Made by a program: the position numbers and the translations under genes | NCBI GenBank assembly: GCA_026008535.1 | Contig: BRKX01000014.1 | Location: 49,339,006 to 49,403,005 of the forward strand | Length of the DNA: 64,000 nucleotides | Direction: 5' to 3' | Source: Perilla frutescens | Lineage: Eukaryota; Streptophyta; Magnoliopsida; Lamiales; Lamiaceae | Shown: in pieces, positions 12,241 through 22,652 of the stretch | How positions within the stretch are numbered: the first letter of the stretch is position 1 | Layout of the letters: every line of letters begins with the position of its first letter | The notes under the pieces: generated by a model | What the model was told of the DNA's origin: nothing | What the model saw: only the letters and a program-made list of their open reading frames with translations | Database searches by the model: none

Positions 12241-14329
12241 GAGAAGAAACAATAATGCAGATTTCATATGTCTTCTTGCATTTAGTTGTTTTGCTAAACT
12301 ACTCTAAATGTGCATTTTATAAACAGGGCTAATGGGTAAAATTTTGTCTTTTTCCTTTTCTCTTCTTTTAATGTAGAAATAGCATCCAGATTGTTGCAGT
12401 GCTTCTATAAATCCAAAGTAGAAAAAGTTGCAAGATATTTAGCAAGCTTATTCTGGTAAAAAAAAATTCTTTCTATTTTGATAGCTAGATGATGCTTTGG
12501 ATTAAGTTGTTCTTACCTCTTTGGGTTGTGCTGCCATTGAATTTTCCCCCTTCATGTAGCTACTGGGTTCACTAAGGATTTTTCTGTTGATTAATTTGAT
12601 AGATATCTATTGCCTATTCAATTGAGCTCGAGGTATAGGTGAGACTTAGTTTACTTTTCTTTTCACGGCTTGTAGTAGTTTAGTTTGAAGCTTATTATTA
12701 AGATATCAAGATTATCCGGCAGATCATTTGCTGAATATATAATTTGGCTGCTTATTGTTTTTTCAGAGTTGATCTCTCCTGATGATCTACTGTAAGCATG
12801 TTCTCTCTGGGAAAAGTTTGATGTGTGCGTATCTTTTAATTTTGAACTTATTTATCTTTTTTAGTTTCTACAACAATGAAAATATAATCAATAGATATGT
12901 TATAGAAATTTGGTGTTCTGAACCTCTTGCAGACAACTCTGATAATTATAATGTTATTGTTTCTTTCATTTGAACAGTCCAGTTATGCTTCGGAAATTTG
13001 ATAGTGGTGTTATGGTGATCTAGAGTAAAACTCACAGTGACTGAAGAGGTTATTTTTCTTTGAGATGATGAATTTGGATTTTTCTTCTTCTCATCCTATC
13101 ATCTCGTAAGTCAATTTATAGTTTCTTCGTACCTCATTATGCTAAAGTTTTTATCTGTTATTGTCTTTATCTGAGAACACAGTCGATACATAGGGAGCAG
13201 AAAAATTAATGCGGAACTAACCTTGACAACTTAACATTAATTGTTGGTCCTCTGGAACTTAAAAAAAATTGTCTTAAAATTTATGATACAGCTATGCATA
13301 TATATATGTCTTATGTTGGCATAGTTAGATGTTCTTATCTTACATGAGGTTGGCTTTTGTTTCAATCTAACAGTTAGGTTTTATTCGCAAGACACGTCCT
13401 CTTTCTTTTCTTATTTCATTATCTATATGTGCTCAACATTTTCACAGTTTTCATTGATATTTTACTAGTAACTTGTAAATAGTTTGAAGTTCAAACTCTT
13501 ATTTTGAAGTCATCTTTCAATAATCCTTCTTTTTTTCTCCTTTTTGTCGTAGAATTAAAGATCACAGTAGATATAGCACATGGATTAGGGCAGTTCTATC
13601 CAGGTCAGTCCTCATCTCTACAGTGTTTTGTGGATAGCTTTCTATGGTTACTGATATATTTTGGAATTGAGCAACTTGTGCTTGAAAATTATTCATCATG
13701 AAAAGTTCTTCTTTGCGAAGATTTGGCTGATGGATGCACAGTTTAATTAAATTTGATCTTACTTCTTTTTATTTCAAGATATATTTATGCCTATTTATAA
13801 TATATAACATGTACTCTATTTTTTTAATGATAATAGTTCAAAAGAGAGAAGTATTTGTAAAAGGATATCGATGAAGTTCGTGTGGAGTGAGTGAATTGCG
13901 TGCTTGAGCATATATAAGATCGTGAAAGGTAATTTTCAGTTTATTAATCATTAGATCATTTTTTATATTTTAGCTCGAAGAGACTAAGTAAATCACCTAT
14001 TATATATATGATCAATTGATTTTTTTAGATCTCAGCACGAGAAGACTTCGATCTACAAGTATGATTCAAGGCTTTCACAATAAGATTAAAGTGTAATAGA
14101 GTTTTGGATTGATGGATATTGTGGTAGTTTTTAACAAATGACCGGAGCTAGTTTTGACAGATTGAATACTATATTATGGACATGTATTTTGATGATGTAT
14201 GGTATTTTGAATGAAATTTAAATTTGTATTTTGAATGATATTTTATATTTTTTGATGATTATCAATTATAATATGTTTTAAATTTGGGATTAATACAGGA
14301 TAAAAATAATTTAAAAAACAGGGCAGAAA

Positions 14330-14770
14330 AATAATAATGACCACGATTTTAAAAAAAAACCGTGGTAAATTTACCACGGTTTTAAAAAAATCGTGGTTAA
14401 CTTACCACACTTAAAATCTAACCGTGGTAAATTTACCACGGTTTTTTAAGAAAACCGTGGTAATTTTACCACGGTTTTAATAAATCCGTGGTAAATTTAC
14501 CACGGTTATATTTAAATCGTGGTAAAATTACCACAGTTTTTTGTAACCGTCATAAATTTACCACGGTTTTTTTGAAAACCGTGGTAAAATTACCACGGTT
14601 AACAACCGTGGTGTATGCCACCGTCGTAAATTAACCACGGTTTTTTTAAAACCGTGGTAAAATTACCACGGTTATTACCCGTGGTGTATGAGCGTGTGCA
14701 TAGACGACGCCCACCTAGACCACAGTTGGGATTTGTCATACACCACGGTTATTACCCGTGGTGTATGAGC
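14330..14770. repeat. CACTA right subterminal palindromic array
   Basis: More than a dozen copies of CCACGGTT or its complement AACCGTGG alternate every 15-30 bp, many paired as AAACCGTGGTAAATTTACCACGG-like palindromes. This is typical architecture for CACTA transposase-binding regions. Transcribed, it would fold into long hairpins. Confidence 0.9.
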
Positions 14771-14910
14771 AATTTTCTTGTAGTGATACATGAATATTTT
14801 CATAACGATGCAATGGATTTTCATTCCATTTGATTGTTAATTGCTTCACGCTAGGGAATGAAACCTGCAATTCAAATGACCTACTTAGTAACTTAATAAT
14901 AAATTAAAGG

Positions 14911-15160
14911 GATAAGGTCCAATTTGGCCACTGAACTTATTTAGGGCTCAATTGGGTCACTACAACTTTTATGGGCTCAATTGGGCCACTGCAGTTTTAA
15001 ATTGGCTCAATTGGGCCACCGCGTGACGGAGCCCTAACGACCTCCGTTAAGTGTTGCAAAAACGACGTCGTTTTGCACGGTTTTTTACCCGACCCAATTC
15101 TAACCCATACCCCGACCCATTCACAATCCAAAACCCGATCCAACACTCTAAAATCCACAG
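14911..15160. mobile_element. Mutator-like terminal region
   Basis: The resistance-gene intron stops at about 14910 and GGGATAAGGTCCAATTTGG begins. The segment repeats a TCAATTGGGYCAC motif three times and contains CGTGACGGAGCCCTAACG. Ends of this kind are familiar to me from plant Mutator-like elements; that is recall, not computed similarity. No matching opposite end or 9-bp duplication was found, so the element is truncated, probably by the rearrangement that joined it to the copia remnant. Confidence 0.45.
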
Positions 15161-15212
15161 AATCGAAAATTTAGGGATTTCAAATCCCCAATTCTGAAGT
15201 TAGGGTTCTTAG
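15161..15212 (+). repeat. Inverted repeat, left arm
   Basis: Matches the reverse complement of 15635-15686 at 51 of 52 positions (GAAGTTAGGG here, GAAGCTAGGG there). The arms enclose 422 bp. Confidence 0.9.
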
Positions 15213-15634
15213 GGAAATCTCCAAAATAAAAAATTCAACAAATTCCCTAACCATCCCAAATCACCAGCGTTGTAATCATAGTAACGAAGCCTATCCCATA
15301 AACGAGCAATTTCAGAATTCTTTAGCTCGATTTGTGCCTCCGTCTCCATCTCAACCTCAGCCTTTGCCATTCTCCTCCCGATTGAAGTAGAGACAAAACG
15401 GGCAAGATAGACTTGTTTGCATACGTCAACTACTGGATCAGCGGGTTCTTCACCCTCCCCAAAAGCAGTCGGATCAGCAGGAAGATTTAGCCCCACAAGA
15501 GATAAACTGTTCACGGATCCTCTGTCATTGACTTTGCAGATTATTTAGGTACTCTTCAGCTTGCTTCCTCTTTTCAATCTCCATCAACAAAGTCAATCTC
15601 ATTTCTCGAAGTTCACTTTCAATATCAGGGTTCT

Positions 15635-15686
15635 CTAAGAACCCTAGCTTCAGAATTGGGGATTTGAAATCCCTAAATTTTCGATT
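15635..15686 (-). repeat. Inverted repeat, right arm
   Basis: Partner of 15161-15212. It covers the start of the captured coding fragment (residues NRKFRDFKSPILKLG) and abuts copia integrase sequence on its right. Confidence 0.9.
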
Positions 15687-17375
15687 AGGCTCCTTGGCAG
15701 GGCCCCAGACATCAGCATGTAGGTATTCAAGTATTTCAGAGATGACATGCATTCTAGGATAGGGAACAGAAACAGGAAAAGGCAATTTATGTTGTTTTCC
15801 TATCAAGCAAGGTTCACAAAATGGCATGCTTGTCACTTTATCATTTTTAAATGCACTAGCTTTATTCAGAATATCAAGGCCCTTGTTACTTATGTGTCCT
15901 AGTCCAGCATGCCAAAGAGCAGTCATATCATTATGCACCACATTAGTTACATGAATAGACACAGAGACAACTTGTACAACATATAAATCACCCTTTCTGG
16001 GTGCATTGAAGTAAATCATGGAGTCCTTTTCAAATCTGAATCTCAAGTAGTTCACAGAACCATCAAGCATTTTATCAGCCATTTTAGACACAGAAAGTAA
16101 GCTAAATTTCAATTTAGGAACATATCTGACATCATTCAGAGTGAGCATACTTCCATTTTCAAATTTCAAGCATATATCTCCTTTTTCAACAATCTCACAG
16201 TGTTGACCATCAGCCAATGCAACATGACCAATACTCAGATAATGCAAGTTGTGAAACATGTGCTTGTGAGGAGTGACATGAAATGTGCAACCAGAGTCAA
16301 TTAACCATTCATTTTCATGCACATTTTTAGAAATAGCATTGGTGTAACTGATGAATTGAAAATCATATTCAACATGAACCATATAAATGCCATCTCCTTC
16401 AAGATAATCATAATTAACTGAATCTTCATGCACATTATTAGCCTGGTTTGCACTATCATAAACATGATTTGCATGATGATCATAATTCCCATATCCTTTG
16501 TTCTTTTTAGGCATTTTGCATCTATTAGAGAAATGTCCAGGTTTACCACAATTCCAACATGTTTTCCTTGGCTTCTGATCAATATTGTAGTTATGAGCAT
16601 GATTAGGAGCAGACTTGGATGCATGAGCATGATTATGAACATAATTTGATGCATGGTTGTGAACATAGTCCTGATTCATATGCTGATTTTGTCCTAAATG
16701 CATGTTTCTCCTATGTCTTTCAGCAGCAAGCACACTGGGGTTCTCAGGATTCAGAGATTTAAAGCCATGATTAGGGTTTTTGTTCATATACATGATCTCA
16801 TTATGCAGAGGTTTTGATTTCAATTTTTTCAGCTCATTTTCTTTAGCTTTCAATCCAGTCACAATCATATCACAGGTAACCTTAGACCCACCATATTTTA
16901 GATCAGATCTGACTTCAGAAAATGACTCAGGGATAGAACGAAGCAAGATTTGAGATGCATATTTTTCATGAGTGTCATCACCAGCAAGTTTCAAGTCTTG
17001 CAGCAGTTTATTAAATTCATCCATATTCGCATCAATGTCTTTAGAAACATCCATTTGATAATTCATAAATTGATCTTGCAGAGCATAAACAGATTCTTCA
17101 GAAGTAGCAGTGTAAAGAGAATTCAAGTTATCCCATAAATCCTTAGCACATTGATGATGAGAGACTTTTCTAAGCACATTACTACTCAAATTTAATAAAA
17201 TTGTAGCTCTGGCACTGACATTCATCTTATGCAACTTTTCATCATCCACAGATTTGTCAATTTTAGTATAGATAGCTTTGTGAATCTTTTCTTTTGTCAG
17301 ATTACACTCAATCTTGGTTTTTCAATCCTGAAAATCATTTTTTCCATTAAAAGGGACCATGAGAAGGTTGTTCAT
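15687..17375 (-). pseudogene. copia-1 gag-protease-integrase remnant
   Basis: The polyprotein starts at 17375 (MNNLLMVPFNGKNDF). It carries a UBN2-type gag with AKDLWDNLNSLY, a CCHC zinc knuckle CWNCGKPGHFSNRC, the aspartic protease motif WLIDSGCTFH, the pre-integrase motif LWHAGLGHIS, and the first integrase residues HADVWGPAKEP. An in-frame TGA at 17322-17324 replaces the Trp found in its relative (GDWQ there), so the product would be cut 16 codons after the start. No RT survives. Confidence 0.88.
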
Positions 17376-18312
17376 AATTACAGCAGGCACAGAAACAGTA
17401 GAAAAACAGAAATCCACCTTAAACAAAACAGGGAACCACAGCAGCAAGAATACCAAAAACACTCAGAAGGCCAAAACTGCCCTCAAGAACAGAGAAAATC
17501 ACCACAAACACTGAATCAAGTGCACCCGGGGGATAGAGTGCTGAGGCTAACCCAGTTCTCAGCACAGATTGATCTGTGGAGTAGGGGATCACTCAGGACA
17601 ATCCCAAACAGGATTCAGCCAAAGGTAACTGACTCAATTACTGGAGTCAATTCACAGGAACTCAAAGAGCACAAAGCTCCACTCAGATTCCACCAATAAA
17701 CCAGGAAGATCACAAGATACAGGAATCCAAAAAATAGGAAAAACAAGCCACATAAATCTGAGACTCTCAAAGAACCCTTAACTAGGCCCTGCTATCTAGA
17801 ATACTCGCACGAGGAGACTCACAGAAGAATCCAATCCAACTGGATCGTAAGCTAGGGCTAGTTTAGTGTTTGAATACCAAGGATTCAAAGGATAGTCCTC
17901 AAATTCTCACAGAGTTCACAGCAGAAAGCAAAGAAACACAGAGGATCAACAGAAACCCTCTAGGATACCTTTCCCAACCCTGCAACTCAGGTAACTCGCA
18001 CGAGGAGACCCACAAGGGAATCCAGACGAACCTAGAGAAGCTGGGATAGGGATGGCTTGGAATACCCAGGTATCACAGAAGGTATCAAAAGTGAAAGCAA
18101 GATTAAGGCAGGATCACAAGATACCACACAGAGGAGCTTAGGGTTTAGAGGTTATACCAGAGCCGGCTTCTCCCAGACAGGGGAGAGGCCGGACTTACCT
18201 TTTTGATCTGAGCCCGTCGGGGGTGAATCGGCGCGGCCCTTACCTGCGGTGAGGTGAGAGGGATGGAGGCAGGAGAGTGCCCCCGGCCAGGTAACCGTGG
18301 CTTTGATACCAC

Positions 18313-19104
18313 TGTTGTGGTATTGGGCCCGGCTGGGGGTTCACTACTTGTTTTCCGGCCTCTTGCGGTCCCACTAACAGCTGCTCAGGCAGCCAAAAAA
18401 CTCAGAGGAAGGAACCTTAGCTAATCTTGGAGTGGACGAAGCCTCAGACATTAGATCTGGAGGATCTAAAGAGTTTCTTCACAGGCTTTGAGTAAATAAA
18501 CCAGATCTGCACTCACAAGCCAAACAACAAATAGAGTTAGGCAAAAATAAAGCAACTGTAACAGAGAACCGAAGAACTAAAGTAAAGAACACAAAAGATA
18601 AAGAAATCATAGAATTGATAAGTGGGAAAATGTGCTCGGAAGCACAGCGGGCTCAGATTTTCCCACGGACGGTGGCTATGGAGTTTCCGGTGACAGATCA
18701 GACCCAGACCAAGCGGGAATGGTGAAACGATAGGCTTGAAGCTCTCACGGGTTAACTCAGCTCACAGACTACACTGCCGACTCAACTCACAGGCCAAACA
18801 GGAACCCACAGACAGGATTCTGACCAGAGACACCGAGTAACAGGCAGAGATAGCTCAGAGAAGAGGATTATGATTAGGATTTCTTAAGTGAGGCTTGAGA
18901 CAGAAGAGGAGTGAGGCGCCGCTTTTGCAAGCGGATTAGGGTTGTAATTTAGGAATATTAGGTTTAGTTATATATGGGAAGCACCGGGTCATGGGCTAGG
19001 GTTTAGAGATTAGGGCTTCAGAGTTGGGCCAGAAATAAAAAGGAATAAGGTGAGAAGCAATTGGGCCAGAACAGAAAGAGAGCAAATTGGGCCAACTATC
19101 CACA
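18313..19104 (-). repeat. copia-1 LTR
   Basis: Begins TGTTGTGGTATTGGG and ends GGGCCAACTATCCACA on the plus strand. TTTGATACCA on its inner side is the complement of an initiator-Met tRNA primer-binding site (TGGTATCAAAG). The LTRs of the 34300-41297 element share these termini. Confidence 0.85.
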
Positions 19105-19677
19105 TGAACTGCAATATCTTGTTACAATTGTATGTTTGTCATTATTCCCATTTATTTATACATATATTAAGGCAAAATTGATGGGGCAAAAGCATAATAA
19201 AAAAAAGTCAGATAAAGCTTGATTTAAAGCAATATTTTGGCCAAAAACTTTCGTAAATATATTTTTGTTCTAGCGGTTGCATAGCATCTTTAAATCTCAT
19301 ATTTAGGTTCAAGACCTGGTGGTAAGTAGATTTTGCCAATTTAGTTGAAAATTACTTAACACAAGGAATTGAAATTACTTATTGCAAAACTAAACTAAAG
19401 CATAAAAAATTAAAATTGAAGAAGAATAGCAAAATTAAAATTAAAAGAAAAATAATAATGATAATACTACAAATTGTAGACCAAGAAAGTGAGATAAATG
19501 ATCCCATGCAAGCACAGTTCATGTTGTTCGAGTGAGTATGTACTACTACTTTAATTTTTTAAAATATATAATCTAATTTACAAGTAATTAATATTTTATT
19601 TATAATTGATGTGGATATTTCATGTTGGGCCTAACTGACTCATAAAATGACTTAAAAGGGAGAGATGTCACCACCTA
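19105..19677. other. AT-rich intergenic DNA
   Basis: No gene is seen. GGTTCAAGACC at about 19310 resembles a tRNA T-loop, but no cloverleaf can be drawn. Confidence 0.5.
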
Positions 19678-19835
19678 TATAAATTAGATAAAAACTTGTA
19701 TGAGACCGTCTAACGGGTCGCTTACGTTAGACGGGTCAAATAAAACCCAAATCCATCCCAAACCCGCCCAAAACCCGCCCCAAGCCCAATTTCGCGCGCA
19801 GACCCGTGTCTTACCCGCGCTCCCACGCGCAGCTA

Positions 19836-20440
19836 TTGGAGTATCACTAGGTATAAGTAAAGTATCACTAGGTATAAAGTAAAGTATCACTATGTGTAAA
19901 GTATCATTAACAACGAAGTGAAGTATCATTAACTATGAAGCGAAGTATCATTAGATATAAATTTGACGAAATGCATTAACTATTAAGTTAAGTATCATTA
20001 AATATTATATATAAATTTGGCAAAATATCATTAACTATTAATTGAAGTATCATTAGATATATATCTAGTGAGTATTATTAACTGTCTGTGAAGTATCATT
20101 AATTATGGATGAAGTATCATTAACTCGGAAGTGGAGTATAATATGATATTATTGATGATTATACATTAATTATCAAATCCACAATAGATAAATGTTATTA
20201 ACTATGAGTATAGTATCATTAGTTAGTATCATTATTTATGGGTGAAGTATCATTAACTTACATGTGAGTATTATTATTTATGGATGAAGTATCATTAACT
20301 GACATGTGAGTATCATTATTTATGGGTGAAGTATCATCAGAGTCTTATTACTATGGAAAAAAGTATCACTAATTACAAAAGAAAGTATCAATAATTATAA
20401 AAAAAAAGTATCACTAATTAGAAAGAAAAGAGTCAGTTTA
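19836..20440 (+). repeat. Degenerate GTATCATTA tandem array
   Basis: About 25 copies of AAGTATCATTAACTATGR-like units, 15-25 bp each, fill the left part of the Pack-MULE. A nearly identical array fills the sibling element at 44826-45440, so it predates the two cargoes. Spacing and sequence are too irregular for CRISPR; this is a plant transposon subterminal array. Confidence 0.85.
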
Positions 20441-20746
20441 AAACATGAGAATCGAGTCTATGAATACAATAAAAACTCATTCTTGAGTAAAAATTCGCGC
20501 CTAAACCTTACCACACTGAATCACACCCCTTCCTTTTTCTCCTTTTCTTGCCTTTAATTTTGTCTCATTTCCCCAACAGCGATGATAGCAATTTCCCAAA
20601 ACCCCTTGGCGCACTATAAAGTATCCTCCACCAATGCATACACTTCTCTCTCCTTCAAATAAAAAAGAAAAAACACACACACCACACACATTGAACTTTT
20701 TTTTTCACCCTTTTTGTGTTGTGAAATTTTCTCTGAATTGAGTAAA

Positions 20747-21241
20747 ATGCAGACGAACACGGTACTTTCGCTCTCCCCCAGCTTCAGCAGCTATTCCAAT
20801 AGCAAGATCGCCGAAATTGCAGCTCGGACAGTTGACGAAGTCGATTCCGATGAATTTTCCGACGAGAGTGATCTAGAGGAGAGAGAAAATTCAGTCGGTG
20901 AAGATGAGGAAGAATTCGAGTTCGCGATCGCAGCGAGGGATTCGGAATTTCCGTCGCAGACTTCCGCCGATGAAATTTTGAATGATCTGATGGTCGGCCA
21001 TTGCGCTCAATTGATGGTGAAGAAGGATTTGATGAAGAGAACTCTGGTTACACTAAATCTGGATTTCTTTGACGTAGATTTCCCTTCGAATTCAGAAGCT
21101 GCTAAACTATTAGAAATAGAAATTTCTAATCGCAGCAGAGAGAGGGCAGATCGTAGGAGAAAGACGGCGACAGAAATCGCAGGAGAGAGGGGGCAGATTG
21201 TAGGAGAAACACAGCGACAAAAATCGCAGGAGAGAGATTGA
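20747..21241 (+). CDS. Captured DUF1645-like gene fragment in Pack-MULE 1
   Basis: The frame opens with ATG in MQTNTVLSLSPSFSSYSNSK and has an acidic stretch (DSDEFSDESDLEE) followed by EEFEFAIAARDSEFPSQTSA then DEI. DUF1645 proteins of plants share an acidic region, an EFEF block and an SADEIF motif, so the first 90 residues look like the N-terminal part of such a protein; their function is poorly known. After DEI the similarity stops, and the remaining 70 residues end in Arg/Glu-rich repeats (RERADRRRKTATE and QIVGETQRQKSQERD). The fragment brought CT-rich 5' flank with a TATA-like CTATAAAG at about 20614. The 164-codon frame has no stop. Whether it is expressed cannot be told from sequence. 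Confidence 0.6.
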   Translation: MQTNTVLSLSPSFSSYSNSKIAEIAARTVDEVDSDEFSDESDLEERENSVGEDEEEFEFAIAARDSEFPSQTSADEILNDLMVGHCAQLMVKKDLMKRTLVTLNLDFFDVDFPSNSEAAKLLEIEISNRSRERADRRRKTATEIAGERGQIVGETQRQKSQERD

Positions 21242-21399
21242 GATCGTAGGAGGGCAGATCGCGGGAGGCAGATTGTAGAAATTCACTTTTTTTTTTATTT
21301 ATATTTAGTGGAGTGGGTCAACGGGTTGGGTCGGATTGAGATCCGTCTAACATAAGAGATCCGTTAGACGGTCTCACAGGAGTGTGCCCCTATAAATTA

Positions 21400-22640
21400 A
21401 AGTGGCATATGTCATTTTCTCCGACTAATTTGCAATAATTTTAAAATGATAATACAGTCCGTCATTTCTTAGTTCTTAATAATCACAAAACCGAATTGAA
21501 AGAGAGAACTTTTTTCTGCGAGCTAGTGGAGAAAACACTTTGGATCAACTTGCTTCATTTTCCATCATTTTTTCGGATACCGAATGAAAAAAAATACACT
21601 TCTTTAATTTTTTATAATAATATTGAGAGGGAAAATTTCATATTATTATTGTATATTTTTGAAAAATAGAAAAAAATCATATTTAATAAATAGTCTAAAA
21701 ACACAATCATATCAAATTCAGCACTTGGTGGAATAGAATGGAATTGAATGAAATAGAATAATCGTTCGTACGCTCATTCTTAAATTAACCACAACAAAAG
21801 CAAGAAAATGATGCATTTTACTAACCATGAGACTGATCACTTGAGAGCCTATGCAGATTCATCCAAAATGAAATTTAATTTTCCTATTTCTTAAAGCTGA
21901 GGAAAGCTCTCAAACTCGGGAAATTCTATGCTACCGCATTGTTACAAGGTAGCATAGAACAACTTCAGTTTTTTCCTTATTAAAGGAACAACCAAAAAGA
22001 GCAATCCAATCTCTCATGCAGACATATATAATATTATAAAACTATTCGAGGTTCGTTAATAACAATTATTTTTAATCTTCCTCACGAAACATCCAACAAC
22101 ACATAAAAAATATCTGATTAAAAAATAAGTTTTAAACTTTACACGTAACTTCAGAGAGCCTCTGCATTTGCTGCTTCCTTTTCTGCAGTTTCCTACATGA
22201 GAAAAACGATAATTTATTCAAGACTTTTTTATTTGAGCCACGTGAAGAAATTACGCTGAATTTACATGCTACCAATATTTAAAATCCATTTGTCTTATAG
22301 TTTTGAATTAGAAGTGGGGTTCCGGGAATGACTTTTTATATGAGTGCATTAATATTCTTTAATAAAAGTTTTTGCAATAAAACCTTTTCAAATAATGATA
22401 ATCAATTTATTAACTTTCAAAGGATATACCATAACTTGGTAGGGAGTCCAATATTTAATTTGTTATTTACATGCAGTACAAAGCTCATTGAGAGATGTTC
22501 ATAGTAATTAGTAATTAGCTAGCTACATATGTATTGTTGGTGTTGATCATTTCATATAAAACTGCAAAAAAAAATCAAGAAAATATATACAATCACGCTT
22601 ACCACTTGAAATATAATGGTTGAAGAATTAAGAATTAAGA
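21400..22640. other. Intergenic DNA downstream of the resistance gene
   Basis: Mostly AT-rich and noncoding. A perfect 12-bp inverted repeat lies at 21924-21935 and 21948-21959. On the minus strand a short stretch at 22150-22198 follows an AG acceptor and reads ETAEKEAANAEAL then stop; it could be a terminal exon, but I cannot connect it to a gene. Confidence 0.4.
21924..21959. repeat. Short perfect hairpin
   Basis: TTCTATGCTACC and its exact complement GGTAGCATAGAA are separated by 12 bases. No role is evident. Confidence 0.6.
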
Positions 22641-22652
22641 ATTCAGTTCCTC

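Larger units (their letters stand above)
9174..14785 (+). mobile_element. CACTA (En/Spm) transposon carrying a ULP1-like gene
   Basis: The termini are CACTACAAGAATTTCGCTC on the left and, in reverse complement, CACTACAAGAAAATTGCTC on the right. A 3-bp duplication ATA flanks the element (9171-9173 and 14786-14788). Both subterminal regions carry many copies of CCACGGTT in both orientations, densest at 14330-14770, as expected for binding sites of a TNPA-like protein. The interior (5612 bp) encodes a broken ULP1 cysteine protease at about 11850-12240, but I found no TNPD-type transposase. The element is therefore probably non-autonomous. A CT-rich leader at 9410-9600 may be the 5' end of the cargo transcript. 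Confidence 0.93.
8428..14864 (-). pseudogene. 3' part of an NBS-LRR gene, exon split by a CACTA element
   Basis: One LRR exon runs from a splice acceptor (TTGCAG before GTTTCATT, exon start 14864) to a donor (TTTGAG before GTAATT, exon end 8719). Its reading frame is open apart from a CACTA insertion at 9174-14785. With the insertion and one ATA duplication removed, the exon is 531 bp, exactly the length of its paralogue at 22955-23485. The protein holds irregular LRRs such as LEVLEIWWYKGS and LRELSIGGCDEMVKVIEDD, an acidic EEKEKEEE run, and ends QQQFE. Further down (8428-8664) is a stretch homologous to the paralogue's 3' region. No NBS or coiled-coil exon lies upstream: intron sequence stops at about 14910, where a Mutator-like end begins. 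This is a truncated member of an At4g27190-like resistance-gene cluster. The family assignment is firm; loss of function is inferred. Confidence 0.85.
15161..15686 (-). pseudogene. Captured fragment of a coiled-coil plant gene
   Basis: On the minus strand the frame reads SPILKLGFLENPDIESELRE then an Arg/Glu/Lys-rich coiled coil. After an in-frame TGA at 15525-15527 and a one-base shift it continues with LSLVGLNLPADPTAFGEGEE and IARLWDRLRYYD. I recall a conserved plant protein of unknown function with this pattern, in which the TGA position is Trp. The same frame runs back into the copia polyprotein, but copia homology ends after the integrase sequence DVWGPAKEP. The piece is bounded by 52-bp inverted repeats (15161-15212 and 15635-15686). 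It looks like host sequence captured by an element and now dead. The host identity rests on memory and needs a search. Confidence 0.6.
15687..19104 (-). mobile_element. Truncated copia retrotransposon (copia-1)
   Basis: Read on the minus strand: a 5' LTR (18313-19104), a primer-binding site next to it, an untranslated leader, then gag, protease and the start of integrase. Everything downstream (rest of integrase, RT, RNase H, 3' LTR) is missing; the break falls at 15687, against the captured gene fragment. It is a relative of the fuller element at 34300-41297, with matching gag, zinc knuckle and protease sequences and the same LTR termini (TGTTGTGG...CCAACA-type). Confidence 0.88.
19687..21390 (+). 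mobile_element. Pack-MULE 1 (Mutator-like, DUF1645 cargo)
   Basis: The ends are GATAAAAACTTGTATGAGAC and, in reverse complement on the right, GGGGCACACTCCTGTGAGAC. Both lead into CGTCTAACGGRTC, so the termini are inverted repeats. A perfect 9-bp duplication TATAAATTA flanks the element (19678-19686 and 21391-21399), diagnostic of Mutator-like elements. Each end also holds a small hairpin built from CGTCTAAC and GTTAGACG. The left 800 bp is nearly identical to the element at 44676-46401, but the sequences part at about 20493; from there this copy carries host-gene sequence. The element is 1704 bp and has no transposase. Confidence 0.9.

Noticed and set aside
17229..17699. 156-codon plus-strand frame
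   Set aside because: Antisense shadow of the copia-1 gag start and leader; no known domain.
19300..19330. tRNA-like GGTTCAAGACC
   Set aside because: No acceptor, D-arm or anticodon arm can be paired around it.
19836..20440. CRISPR array
   Set aside because: Units are degenerate, 15-25 bp, without unique spacers, lie in a plant transposon and are duplicated in the sibling element.
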